A DNA stretch of 64,000 nucleotides from contig CM032230.1 in the NCBI GenBank assembly GCA_019009955.1, positions 23,286,501-23,350,500 on the forward strand. The letters are read 5' to 3'. Both the position numbers and the translations under genes were made by a program. The notes beneath the pieces are model-generated. The model worked only from the letters and a program-made list of their open reading frames with translations, was not told the origin of the DNA and ran no database searches. Source of the DNA: Riptortus pedestris. Its lineage: Eukaryota > Arthropoda > Insecta > Hemiptera > Alydidae. Positions 35,324 to 46,224 of this stretch are shown here, piece after piece. Each line of letters starts with the position of its first letter. Position 1 is the first letter of the stretch.

Positions 35324-35470
35324 GGACAATTCATAATAGTTTTAAATATGTCTTTTACTGATACTGTTCAACAGCTATGTGAAGATCTTGTACCTTTTGA
35401 CCAAAGCTCATTTGAAATGATCCTGGCCTTTTGAGGATTAGTCAAGTGAGGGAGGAGAGGAGGGTTGTTG
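35324..35470 (+). repeat. Left arm of an inverted duplication around a CGR dimer
   Basis: This 147-bp segment, 330 bp after the AVL9 stop, is present inverted at 37,908-38,044. Shared runs include AACAGTATCAGTAA, AAAAGGTACAAGATCT and CATATTTAAAACTATTAT read on the opposite strand; I judge roughly 85-90% identity by eye. The segment may be part of the AVL9 3' UTR. Confidence 0.85.
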
Positions 35471-35532
35471 TTTTTATAAATTCTTGGATGTTACCTAGAA
35501 TATTGGCTGGAGTGTATAGTTGAGATTTGTTA

Positions 35533-35534
<2 letters not shown>

Positions 35535-35610
<76 letters not shown>
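35535..35610. repeat. (CA)n(TA)n compound microsatellite
   Basis: About 28 bp CA then about 42 bp TA, immediately before the first CGR unit. Confidence 0.9.
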
Positions 35611-35612
<2 letters not shown>

Positions 35613-36849
35613 TGGCTAAGGTACCCGGGTTTGCTCGGGAATTCATTTGAGGTTTAATGATGCTGGTATTTATTTTTTTTGGCAAGCCTTTACTTTCCAC
35701 AATATTTTAACATTTTACGATGTATACCCGTCGTTGCCGTGGATTTGTTAATAATAAAATTATTTGTTATGTAAGGCTTCACTGTCCACAATATTTTTAT
35801 ATTTCCCGTCTCCTGTGCATGTAGTTTTTTTTTACATATATAATTCATAATCATGGAAAGTATTCTGCCTGCCAAACTATGTTTGAATTAAACTTCCTTT
35901 CCCTTGATACGTTACAAAGACCAACAGTGACTCAAAACAAAACAGAAAATGTAATATACTGCAAATTTTTATTTTAGGCTTCTCTTATAACCCCCCTCCC
36001 TCCCGTTTGAACCTAAAAAATTTAATAAAGCTTATAATCGTTTAAGAAATAATGCTAATTCACATGCCAAGTTGAGTTAAGTTCCGTTCAATCGTTAGTG
36101 TCAAATACAATTGCCGGCTACCGTTTTAGTTTTCAGTGTATATCTCGTTTATACTTGGTATACGACAAAAGTGAATGTAACAAACGTTACTTTATATAAC
36201 AAAATAAACAGCTTCTGTTATGTGCATAATTGCCGAAAAACCAATAGGAAACGAAATATCGCTATTTTTAATTTCAGGCCTCCCTTACAACCCCCACTCC
36301 TGCTCGTCTCTAGAAATAATGGTACAGCTTATTATCATGAAGGAGTTAGTGTTATTACATATACCGAGTTTTATTTAATTCGGTTGGGTCTTTTGTCCCA
36401 AATAAAATTGTTCACTTCCGCTATAGGTTTTAGCGTATATCTCGTTTATAATTCAGTACACAAAAAAAGTATACATAACAAAAGTTACTCTAAATAACAA
36501 AATAAACAACTTTTGTTATGTGCATATTTGCCGAAAAACCAATAGGAAATGAAATATCGCTATTTTTAATTTCAGGCTTCCCTTATAACCCCCACTCCTG
36601 TTCATCTCAGAGGATATTAATATAGCCTAAAGTCTAAGTTAGGTTAGTAGTAATATGCATACCAAGTTTCATAAAATTCGGTTTTGCCGTTTATGCATGA
36701 AAAGGTAACAAACAAACAAATAAACAAACAAACAGACACGAGAGAAACAAAATGCAGTTATGGTGTCTATGACATGTGAAACAAAAAGTTATCGTGAAAT
36801 TTCGTGAAAAAAATCAATGTACAGACAGAGGTTACAATTTTATATATAT
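35611..36849 (+). repeat. CGR unit 1 (first unit of dimer 1)
   Basis: It starts ACTGGCTAAGGTACCCGG. Internally it holds two to three diverged copies of a roughly 300-bp module with CTCGTTTATAC, AACAAAATAAACAAC, GAAATATCGCTATTTTTA and AACCCCCACTCCTG blocks. It ends with ATTCGGTT-type sequence, an (AAAC)n tract, CATGACATGTG-type sequence and CAATTTTATATATAT. No coding capacity is seen. This is an unnamed dispersed repeat; the CCCGGCTTCG start and the TTCATAAAATTCGGTT end are patterns I have seen in insect repeats, but I cannot name the family. Confidence 0.85.
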
Positions 36850-37904
36850 ACTAGCTCAGATACCCGGCTTCGCCTGGGAATTAATTTTAGGCTGAATGGT
36901 GATGGTATTTTTTTGGCAAGGCTTTACTTTGCACAATTTTTGATATATGACATATAACCGTCCCAGTGTTTAGGGTTAATACCCATTGTTGGCATTTGTT
37001 AATAATAAAATTAATTTTTTATGTAAGTCTTCACTGTCCTCCAAATTGTCATATTTCCCGTCTCCTGTGCATTATGCATAGATTTCAGTTATTAAGGACA
37101 AAATATTAACATAGATTTGAATTAATTTTTCCAGGTGAGGTACCTCATAGTTCAAATTGGAATGAATTGTTGAGCATATCAATATTTCAACGCAAATTAC
37201 TTGCTCCACACATTGTTCCTGGAGAAATGTATAAAACAAAAGTTAATCTAAATAACAAAGTAAACAACTTTTGTTATGTGCATGTTTGTCGAAAAACAAA
37301 TAGACAATGAAATATCGCGAATTTTTATTTCAGGCCTCCCTTATAACCCCCACTCCCGTTCTAACCTAAAAATTTTAATATAGCTATAATCATGGAAGAA
37401 TTAATGCTAATTGACATACCGAGTTTTTTTAAGTTCGGTTTAATCGTTAGCGCCCAACGAAATAGTTGACTCCCGCTTTAGTTTATAGTGTATATCTCGT
37501 TTATACTTTGTTAAAAGACAAAAATGAATATGACAAAAGTTACTCTAAATAACAAAATAAACAACTTTTGTTATGTTCATATTTGCCGAAAAACCAATAG
37601 GAAACGAAATATCGCTATTTTTAATTTCAGGCTTTCCTTATAACCCTCACTCCTGTTTGTCTCAGAGGATATTAATATAGCCTAACGTCTAAGTTGGGTT
37701 AGTAGTAATATACATACCAAGTTTCATAAAATTCGGTTCAGCCGTTTATGCCTGAAAAGGTAACAAACAAATAAACAAACAAACAAACACACACGAAAGA
37801 AACAAAATGCAGTTATGGTGTCTATGACATGTGAAACAAAAAGTTATCGTGAAAATTCACGAAAAAAATCAATGTACAGGCAGCGGTTACAATTTTATAT
37901 ATAT
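36850..37904 (+). repeat. CGR unit 2 (second unit of dimer 1)
   Basis: It follows unit 1 head to tail across the junction CAATTTTATATATATACTAG. It starts ACTAGCTCAGATACCCGG and has the same order of blocks as unit 1 but is shorter, with one internal module fewer. It ends at CAATTTTATATATATA and is followed by the right arm of the inverted duplication. Confidence 0.85.
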
Positions 37905-37907
37905 AAA

Positions 37908-38044
37908 CAACCTCCCCCACACTTGACTAACCCTCAAAAGGGCAGGATCATATCAAATGAGGTATGGTCTAAAGGTACAAGATCTGCAGATAGCTACTGA
38001 ACAGTATCAGTAAGAAACATATTTAAAACTATTATTAATTGTCC
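37908..38044 (-). repeat. Right arm of an inverted duplication around a CGR dimer
   Basis: Inverse of 35,324-35,470, slightly shortened at its outer G/C-rich end. It directly abuts a truncated HLR copy at 38,045. Confidence 0.85.
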
Positions 38045-38885
38045 AAAAATGTCTTCAAACGTCTATCGATCCTACCCAGGAGATGATGAAAATAAAGTTT
38101 GTTCAAAACTATATTTTGAATATAGTTTGTTAGTAAATTTTATTTGATAGTTATCAAATTCAATATTTAAACATTGTATGTACAACTAAACATCATGTTC
38201 ATTTATGACTGACTTCGGACCAGTCTCCCAGGGGGGTTTAGAGGGGAATTTTGAAAATTCAGATCAAAATCTCGTATAGAACCAATCTTATTTCCAGTAA
38301 AATTTAATTTCCTATAAATGTTGTTTATACATGTTTCCTCTGTCTTGAATATTAACCAAGTATTTGTATTTTGTATTGTTTAGACTTCAGTAAACCCCCA
38401 CTTCTACTCATGTCATATTAACTTATGTTGATATACCATGAACCACATAATTCGAAGCTTAAATTCTAAATTGTTTTCATTGAACTTTTACTTTCTGATA
38501 CATACAAATACGTTATGTAGTGATGTCAGAAATTAAGATTTCACATTTTTTACTCAACATTTTTTATATGATCTATCCCATATTTCATTGTTTTGTGGAA
38601 CACAAGTTCAAATTCATTCATGGCTTAAATTGGACTTGGAATAGAGAGGGTAAATTAAAATATTCTCATTGTTATGAGTCGTATCAAGCCATTTTACTGA
38701 ACCAATCTTGTTAAACTATTCATGCTCTACGATTGTTATTTATACACTTTTCAGAAACCCCCACTTCTATTCATTGCATTTTTACTTAGAAATAGATAAT
38801 ATGGTTAGAAGAGACCAGTAGAGATGTCATATTCGCACATGGGAAATCTGCTTAGTTTACGCTGCTCCTGTGTGATGCTTTTTTT
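38045..38885 (-). repeat. HLR copy 3, truncated at one end
   Basis: On the plus strand it begins inside the family at AAATGTCTTCAAACGTC, just after the inverted-repeat arm, lacks the terminal palindrome, and runs through GATCCTACCCAGGAGATGATG to GGGAAATCTGCTTAGTTT (38,845-38,865). The central TA microsatellite is absent or reduced. It includes the TTAATATTAGT-free version of the CCCCCACTTCTACTCATG block. Confidence 0.8.
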
Positions 38886-40480
38886 TAAATTACATACATA
38901 TGTACAGAAGTCATACTGGTACTAGTCATATTGGTTTCAGGGAAGGTTGGTTAAAGAAAGGACTATTTTTTAAAAAAATTTTAGCCTTATGAACTTGGTT
39001 GTTGAAATTCTGAAGGGACCATATGTATGATTTACTGTTAACTTATGTTTAATTTTATCCAAAAGAAAGCCTTCCAAAACAAAAAGAGTTTTAACTAACA
39101 AGTTTATAAGTATGTAAACCAAGAAAATAATGCTGTCATTGGATTAAAGTATACTGTTTTATGGGAGTGAATGATGGCCTTTTCAGAATATATTCATAAA
39201 AGTCTATTAGATGCATTGGAATCATGGATTTGATTCACAAGATCAAGTTGTACTTAAAAGAAATCCAATATGAAAGTTTTAAATGAGATTAGTGAAAGTA
39301 AGCCTTATCAAGGAACATGAAAAGAACCGTTTCTGAAAGAACCCAATGGTTGTAACTGCAAAGCCATTAAGCAGTATAATAAAGAAAATGAAAACATCTT
39401 TTAAAACCTACCATTCCTGTGTCCAAAGTCTAGAACCTTTTCCCAAAGGTTATAGGGAAACCTGTTTGAAATTTTTATTACGCAACATTTTATGAAAAAT
39501 GCGGGGAGTCTATTACTTCTTAAAAGCCTAGCTAGAGATTTACAATTAATTTTTGCTGTACCATATAAAAACCTAAAAGAACACGTAGAAAAATGAACAA
39601 GGAGTGGGAAAATCCTGTATACACACTAGCTAGGGAGTGGATAGAGGGCACAGTCCCATAGTAACAGTCTCCTAGCCCTTGTATTTAAAGGTTTAAGCAA
39701 CTGGGAGGATAGTAATAGAGAACAATAGTGGGGAAGCAGATAAAAAATGCAGTAGGTCATAGGGAGCAGGTGCTTTTCTACCTTGGAAATGGCTTTCCAC
39801 TTTTAAGAGTGTCTCCAGGAAAGTGAAAGTTCTTGTAAACTAAATGACCATCAGACTATCATCTGGTAGAGATGACTCCTGAGAAAGGTATTCGGAGCAA
39901 ATAAAGATCAACACAGATGGGGCAGATGAGGAGCAATGGCTTAGTAAGTAATAATACAATATATATAATTTCATATAGAGATTTGATTTATTTTTATGTT
40001 AAACATTTACAATAGAATAAGCTGACTACTCTGCATGAACTATTTCTTTGGTTTTGTCTATGTTTTCTAAATGTACTTTGTTCAGGTTTTGTTTTATCTT
40101 AATTTAATGTCCCAAAAGCAGCCTTCTCAAAATTTTTTTTAAACCAACTCGTCTTAAATTTCAAAATATTACTATTCCATTGTTTAACTGACACAGCTTC
40201 TGTTTAAATGATGTGTTTAGGATATACATTACTCTTGATAGCATTATTACATTGTGGTTTTCCAAGGTTATTGCAATTAACCTAACTATACAATCAACTT
40301 AAGAAGTGGCTGTGTTTTGTTTAGAATCCATAGTCTTCTGAAAGATACCTCCTGCATAGAATCAAGGGCCCAAATATGTAGGTGATAACTACAAAAAAAA
40401 ATATATATATATCTGTCACTGACCACGGCCCTACCTACAGGAAAGCAGACATCTGAGTGACATAAGCGTTTCGCATAATC
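38886..40480. other. Intergenic sequence, no gene seen
   Basis: Moderately AT-rich sequence, somewhat richer in G+C around 39,600-39,930, with no open frame, splice-bounded exon or repeat I can recognise. Confidence 0.4.
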
Positions 40481-40485
40481 TCCTT

Positions 40486-40605
40486 TTAGCAGATTTCCCT
40501 TGGGGAAAATCAGCTATTGAGTTCGTACTCATAACGCGATTTTTTAAAAGTTTCTTCAAATGTCCATCGATCCTACCCAGGAGATGACGAAAATGAGGTC
40601 TGTTC

Positions 40606-40665
<60 letters not shown>

Positions 40666-40840
40666 CAACGCTCTAGCGGTCACAATTTTTGTTTGATAGT
40701 TACCAAACTCGATATTTAAACGACAGATCAAGTTCGTTAAATGGCTGAAATTGGACCAGTGGGAGGGGGGATCTTCAAAATATCTCTGTTACTATACATT
40801 GGATCAAAACATTGTATAGAACCAATCTTATAAAGGACTT
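40486..40840 (-). repeat. HLR copy 4, half-length
   Basis: It starts TTAGCAGATTTCCCTTGG with the palindrome partly decayed, reaches GAAAATGAGGTCTGTTC, then a long (TA)n tract (40,609-40,661) and TTTGTCAACGCTCTAGCGG, and stops after GAACCAATCTTAT. The second half is absent. Confidence 0.85.
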
Positions 40841-41242
40841 TTGTTATAGTCTCAGTCCAGGCGGACTTCATACTGCATAAATATGTTCAAAATGACTCAA
40901 ACATAATTTTATTATCATAATTCATCTTGCAAATTGCCAGATCATGTGGGGAACCCCAAATTGGATAAAATGGTCAAAAAAACTGTACTTACTACTCATG
41001 AGTAATATTCTAAATGTACTTGGCACTGGCATTACTCAACATATAAAATATAAGGTAATATATTAATACTTTTTGTAATCCAATCTCAGATTCATTACTA
41101 ACAAGTAGTTAATTAAGTTTGCCAACTCGCTTATAAACTTTGTAGTTATTCTGCTTTTATATTTTAAAATATACTTTTTATCCCAAATGAATATCCCATT
41201 TTAGAAGTACGGATAGGCATTTATATTATTTATTTTTCACAG

Positions 41243-41284
41243 GAAGCAGATGATTCGTCAGGAAACTCAGTGAGAACCAAATAA
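41243..41284 (+). other. Candidate 3' exon (AVL9 alternative end or unrelated)
   Basis: A good acceptor (TTTATTTTTCACAG) is followed by a short open stretch, EADDSSGNSVRTK and TAA. A donor GTTAGT lies five bases after the AVL9 stop codon, so this could be a non-coding AVL9 3' UTR exon. The phase that gives the acidic peptide does not join exon 10 with any donor I can see. Weak. Confidence 0.2.
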
Positions 41285-42766
41285 TTCTAAGGGTTTTTTT
41301 TTTCTATGTGATATTTGTAGTATATGTCCCTTAATGTTTTAAATGTAATGTGATCCTTATTTACAAATATTTATTTTATGTTATTATTGAAATTATTTTT
41401 TTTTAATTTACTACTTTCATTCAAGAAGAATTTTGTGTTGATAATTACTTTATTTATTATTAATGAGATTATAGAGTAAGCAATTTTAATTGTGAATATA
41501 AAATATTCATTGGTTTTTTATAGTTCTTTACATCAGAAGGTTATTAAATATTGAGAAACTAAAAGTTTCATTAAATACTGCAAATTCAAATATAGTGTTA
41601 ATTTGGAGCACTAAACATGTCTTAAGAATAAGCATAGGTCTATTTTCATATAATTTCTATCTATTTTTAAAATATCATTTTTTTTAAACCATTTATACAT
41701 GTCAAAATATGTGTTTGTAATTAACTAAGTCAAAATTAGAGCACTTGTCAATAATGTCTCAATTTTTCAATGCCAGCCCTCATGAAAAAAAAAAAAATTA
41801 AATGCATTTTAATTTTATACTTGTATCAATAGTCTTTCTTTTTTTCCAATCATAGTGTTAACTCAGAATTTGAAATTGCAAATAAATTGAAATTCAAAAG
41901 AAATAGTTAATGTTAACTACAAGATCCACTGCTGTGTAATTTTTAAAGTAAATGAAACACATTTTATTTGTCATTATTTAGAAAACAATTCCAGTTACCT
42001 ATCTCCTTCATCTCGAGATATTTAGGTAACTATTTTTTTCTCTTAACTGTCAATTAGTTTAAAGCATTTCCAATCATCGGAACTCACCAAAAACTATATA
42101 ATTACTACTTTGTCAAGCCTATCTGTTAAATACTGCAATTGCTTTTGAATTAGTAATAGGTCAAATGGCTTTTACTCTTAACAGTCACACTTGAATAGGA
42201 AAAAAAAAATTTTTTTGTGAAGCAGTTCTGTTTTTTACATATAAAAAACAGTTTAAATATTCATTTTTGAGGTATGGGATAGTGAAGGATCTGGTATCTT
42301 AGGTAGGAAAAGAAGACCGCATTCCTTCGCAGATATTCCAAACTGCTTTGTTGAAATAACTGTGAACGAACAAAGCTTTTGCTTTCTTACCTGAGCTAGC
42401 TTTAAGATATATTGAGTTATATATTTTTCAAAATCCAACTAACCCTTTCATGGTATTTAATACCTTACTTCAATTAGTAAAAGAAATTACTATCTTATTT
42501 TTCTAATAATCTATGCATCTCCACTGGTTGAAATGGTCAGTGTTAAAACAGCTCAAGTAGCATAATATCATGTATATAATGAAAGGGGAAAGTTCAGACT
42601 TTTCAGGATTTTATGCCTCGTTTATAGCATTTACATTCATTTTAGCAGATTTCCCCTAAGGGAAATCGGCTATTGAGTTCGTACTTATGACTGGATTTTC
42701 GAAAAATTTCCTGAAATGTCCATCGATCCTACCCAGTAGATGATGAAAAAGAGGTCTGTTCAAAAC

Positions 42767-42816
<50 letters not shown>

Positions 42817-42818
<2 letters not shown>

Positions 42819-44106
42819 TAGCTGAGATACCCGGCTTCGCTCGGGAATTCTTTTGGGGCTGAATATTGGTGGTACATTTTTGGCAAGGCTTTACTTTGCA
42901 CAATATTATGACATTTACCGTCCCAGTGTTTAGGGTTAACACCCGTCGTTTATGTGGTTTTGTTAATAATAATATTATTTTTTTATGCTAGTGTTCACTG
43001 TTCTGCATATTGTCATATTTCCCGTTTCCTGTGCATTATGCATAGATTTGAATTATTAATGAGAAAATATTGACATACATTTGAATAAATTTTTTCATTT
43101 GAGGTACCTGGTAGTTCATATTGAAAAGAAGTGTTGAGAAAATGTCTCTAAATAACAAATTAAACAACTTTTGTTATTTGCATATTTGCCGAAACCCCAA
43201 TAGGAAATCACTATTTTAATTTCAGGCCTCCCTTACAACTCCCACTCCTGCCCGTCCCTAGAAATAGTATGGCATATTATAAGGAAGGCATTAGTGCTAA
43301 TTCAAATACCGAGTTTGGTTTAGTTCGGTTGAGTCTTTTTTGCCAAATAAAATTGTGGACTCCCGCTATAGGTTTTAGCGTATAACTCATTTATACTTCC
43401 GTATACGGCAAAAAGTGTATATAACAAAAGTTACTCTAAATAACAAAAAAAAAACTTTTGATATGTGCATATTTGTTGAAAAAGCAATAGGAAACGAAAT
43501 ATCACTATTTTTAATTTCAGGCCTTCCATATAACCCCCACTCCTGCCTCGTCCCTAGAAATGTTAGTATGGCTTATTATAAGGAAGGCGTTAGTACTAAA
43601 TCAAATACCGAAGTTTGGTTTAGTTCGGTTGAGTCTTTTGTGCCAAATAAAATTGTGGACTCCCTCTATAGATTTAAGAGTATAACTCATTTATACTTCC
43701 GTATACGGCAAAAGTGAATATTACAAAAGTTACTCTAAATTACACAATAAACAACTTTTGTTATGTTCATATATGCCGAAAAACCAATAAGAAACGAAAT
43801 ATCGCTATTTTTAATTTATGGCTTCCCTTATAACCCCCACTCCTGTTCGTCTTAGAGAACATTAATATAGCCTAAAGTCTAAGTTGGGCTAGTAGTAATA
43901 TACATACCAAGTTTCATAAAATTCGGTTCAGCCGTTTATACGTGAAAAGGTAATAAACAAACAAACAAACAAACAAATAAACAAACAAACAGACACCAAA
44001 GAAACAAAATGCAGTTATGGTGTCTATGACATGTGAAACGAAAAGTTATCGTGAAATTTCGTGAAAAAAATCAATGTACAGACAGAGGTTACAATTTTAT
44101 ATATAT
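42817..44106 (+). repeat. CGR unit 3 (first unit of dimer 2)
   Basis: It starts ACTAGCTGAGATACCCGG after about 45 bp of TA. It has the same block order as units 1 and 2, including internal modules with AACCCCCACTCCTGC, an (AAAC)n tract (43,950-43,990) and the GTTACAATTTTATATATA end. Confidence 0.85.
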
Positions 44107-45266
44107 ACTAGCTCAGATACCCGGCTTCGCCCGGGAATTGATTTAAGGCTGAATGGTGATGGTATTTTTTTGGCAAGGCTTTAATTTGCACAATATTTTG
44201 ACATTTACCCGTCCCAGTGTTTAGGGTTAATTCCCGTTGTTGGCAATTTGTTAATAATAAAATTAATTTTTTATGTAAGTCTTCACTGTCCTCCAAATTG
44301 TCATATTTCCCGTAGACAAATGGACAATGAAAATATCGCGAATTTTTATTTCAGGCCTCCCTTATAACCCCCCACTCCCGTTCTAACCTAAAAATTTTTA
44401 ATATTAGCTTATAATCATGAAAGAATTAATGCTAATTGACATACTGAGTTTTTGTAATTTCGGTTTACTCGTTAGCTCTCAATGAAATCGTTGACTCCCG
44501 CTTTAGTTAATAGTGTATATCTCGTTTATACTTTGTTAAAAGACAAGAAAAAAAATGAATATGACGAAGTTACTCTAAATAACAAAATTAACAACTTTTG
44601 TTATGTTCATATTTGCCGAAAAACGAATAGAAAACGAAATACCGCTATTTTTAAATTCAGGCCTCCCTTATAACCCCCACTCCTGCCCGTTTCTAGAACT
44701 TTTGGTATGGTTTATTATAATGAAGGTATTAGTGCTAATATACATACCGAGTTTTATTTAGTTCGGTTGAGTCGTTTTGTGCCAAATAAAATTGCTCACT
44801 TCCGCTATAGGTTTTAGCGTATAACGCATTTAAACTTCGGTATACGACAAAAGTGTATATAAGAAAAGTTACTCTAAATAACAAAATAAACAACTTTTGT
44901 TATGTGCATATTTGCCGGAAAACCAATAGAAAACGAAATATCGCTATTTTTAATTTCAGGCTTCCCTTATAACCCCCACTCCTGTTCGTCTCAGAGAAAA
45001 TTAATATAGCCTAAAGTCTAAGTTGGGTTAGTAGTAATATACATACCAAGTTGCATAAAATTCGGTTCAGCCGTTTATGCGTGAAAAGGTAACAAACAAA
45101 CAAACAACAAACAAACAAACAAACAAACAAACAAACAAACAAACAAACAAACAAACATACACGAAAGAAACAAAATGCAGATATGGTGTCTATGACATGT
45201 GAAACGAAAAGTTATCGTGAAATTACGCGAAAAAAATCAATGTACAGACAGAGGTTACAATTTTAT
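44107..45266 (+). repeat. CGR unit 4 (second unit of dimer 2)
   Basis: It follows unit 3 head to tail with the same TATATATACTAGCTC junction as in dimer 1, and carries a long (AAAC)n tract (45,092-45,158). It ends in TATATATA that merges with the HLR TA tract. Confidence 0.85.
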
Positions 45267-45745
45267 ATATATATATATGTATATATATATATTTGTCTGT
45301 TAGCTCTAGCAGTCGCAATTTTTGTTTGATCGTTATCAAACTCGATATTTAAACATTTTATGTAAAAATGAAGATCAAGTTCATCAATGGCTAAAATCGG
45401 ACCAGTGGAAGGGGGGTTTCAAAAATTCTTAATATCTCCTCGGATCGAAAAATTGTAGAGAACTAATCTTATTGCAAATGTAATGTCCTATAAATTTTGT
45501 TATGTATTTTTGTTCACTTTCTTGATTATTAGCTGAGATATTTGCAGTTTTTAGTTTTCAGCCTTCAATAAACCCCCACTCTTACTGATGTCATATTAAC
45601 AATTAACTGTTATGTCATGAAGCACTTTGAAGCCTAAATACAATTCAATTGTTCTCATTGAACTTTTACGTTTTGAGATAAACACAAATACGTGACACAC
45701 GTGGGAAATCTGCTTAGTTAACGCCAACCCCTGCATGACGGGCTT

Positions 45746-46169
45746 TTTCATGATTGTGAGAGCTGCTCTCTTTTTTTTTCTTTTTATGTTATTTGGAGAA
45801 AACATGTTTTTTTTTGTTTTTTTTTAAAGAATTTAAATTTTTACTATTAACAATATTTTTAATGCCAGTCATTAAAAAAAAGATATTGAATACTTTAGTA
45901 TATTCTATTGGGGAGAAGAGAGGTGGGGCAAAAATGTCAGATTTAAAAATTCATTTAACCCTGGGGTAACAATCGATTTCACAATATAGTAAAACAATTC
46001 ATGATTAAATTACCTGCCAAGTCTTATTTATGTTAACTATGTTTTCTCTTGCCTATTTGTAAGAAAGTTTACCAAATCACCTATATATTTATTATACTTT
46101 TTGATTAGTTTTAATTGCTATTGATGTTTAGCTTTTTGTATAATTGTTTGATGAGCGAGTATGAATGAC

Positions 46170-46224
<55 letters not shown>

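Larger units (their letters stand above)
42642..45745 (-). repeat. HLR copy 5, split by a CGR dimer
   Basis: The left part (42,642-42,770) starts TTAGCAGATTTCCCCTAAGG and reaches AAGAGGTCTGTTCAAAAC. The right part (45,285-45,745) resumes with TTTGTCTGTTAGCTCTAGC and runs to GGGAAATCTGCTTAGTTA and the CATGACGGGCTTTTT end. Between them lie TA runs and two CGR units. This places the CGR dimer inside the TA tract of an HLR copy. Confidence 0.85.

Noticed and set aside
36111..36497. 128-codon plus-strand frame in a CGR unit
   Set aside because: It follows the tandem module of the repeat, and frames are not conserved between units, so it is not coding.
45092..45158. (AAAC)n run considered as a poly(A)-like retroposon tail
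   Set aside because: It is internal to the CGR unit and present at the same place in all units, so it is part of the repeat.
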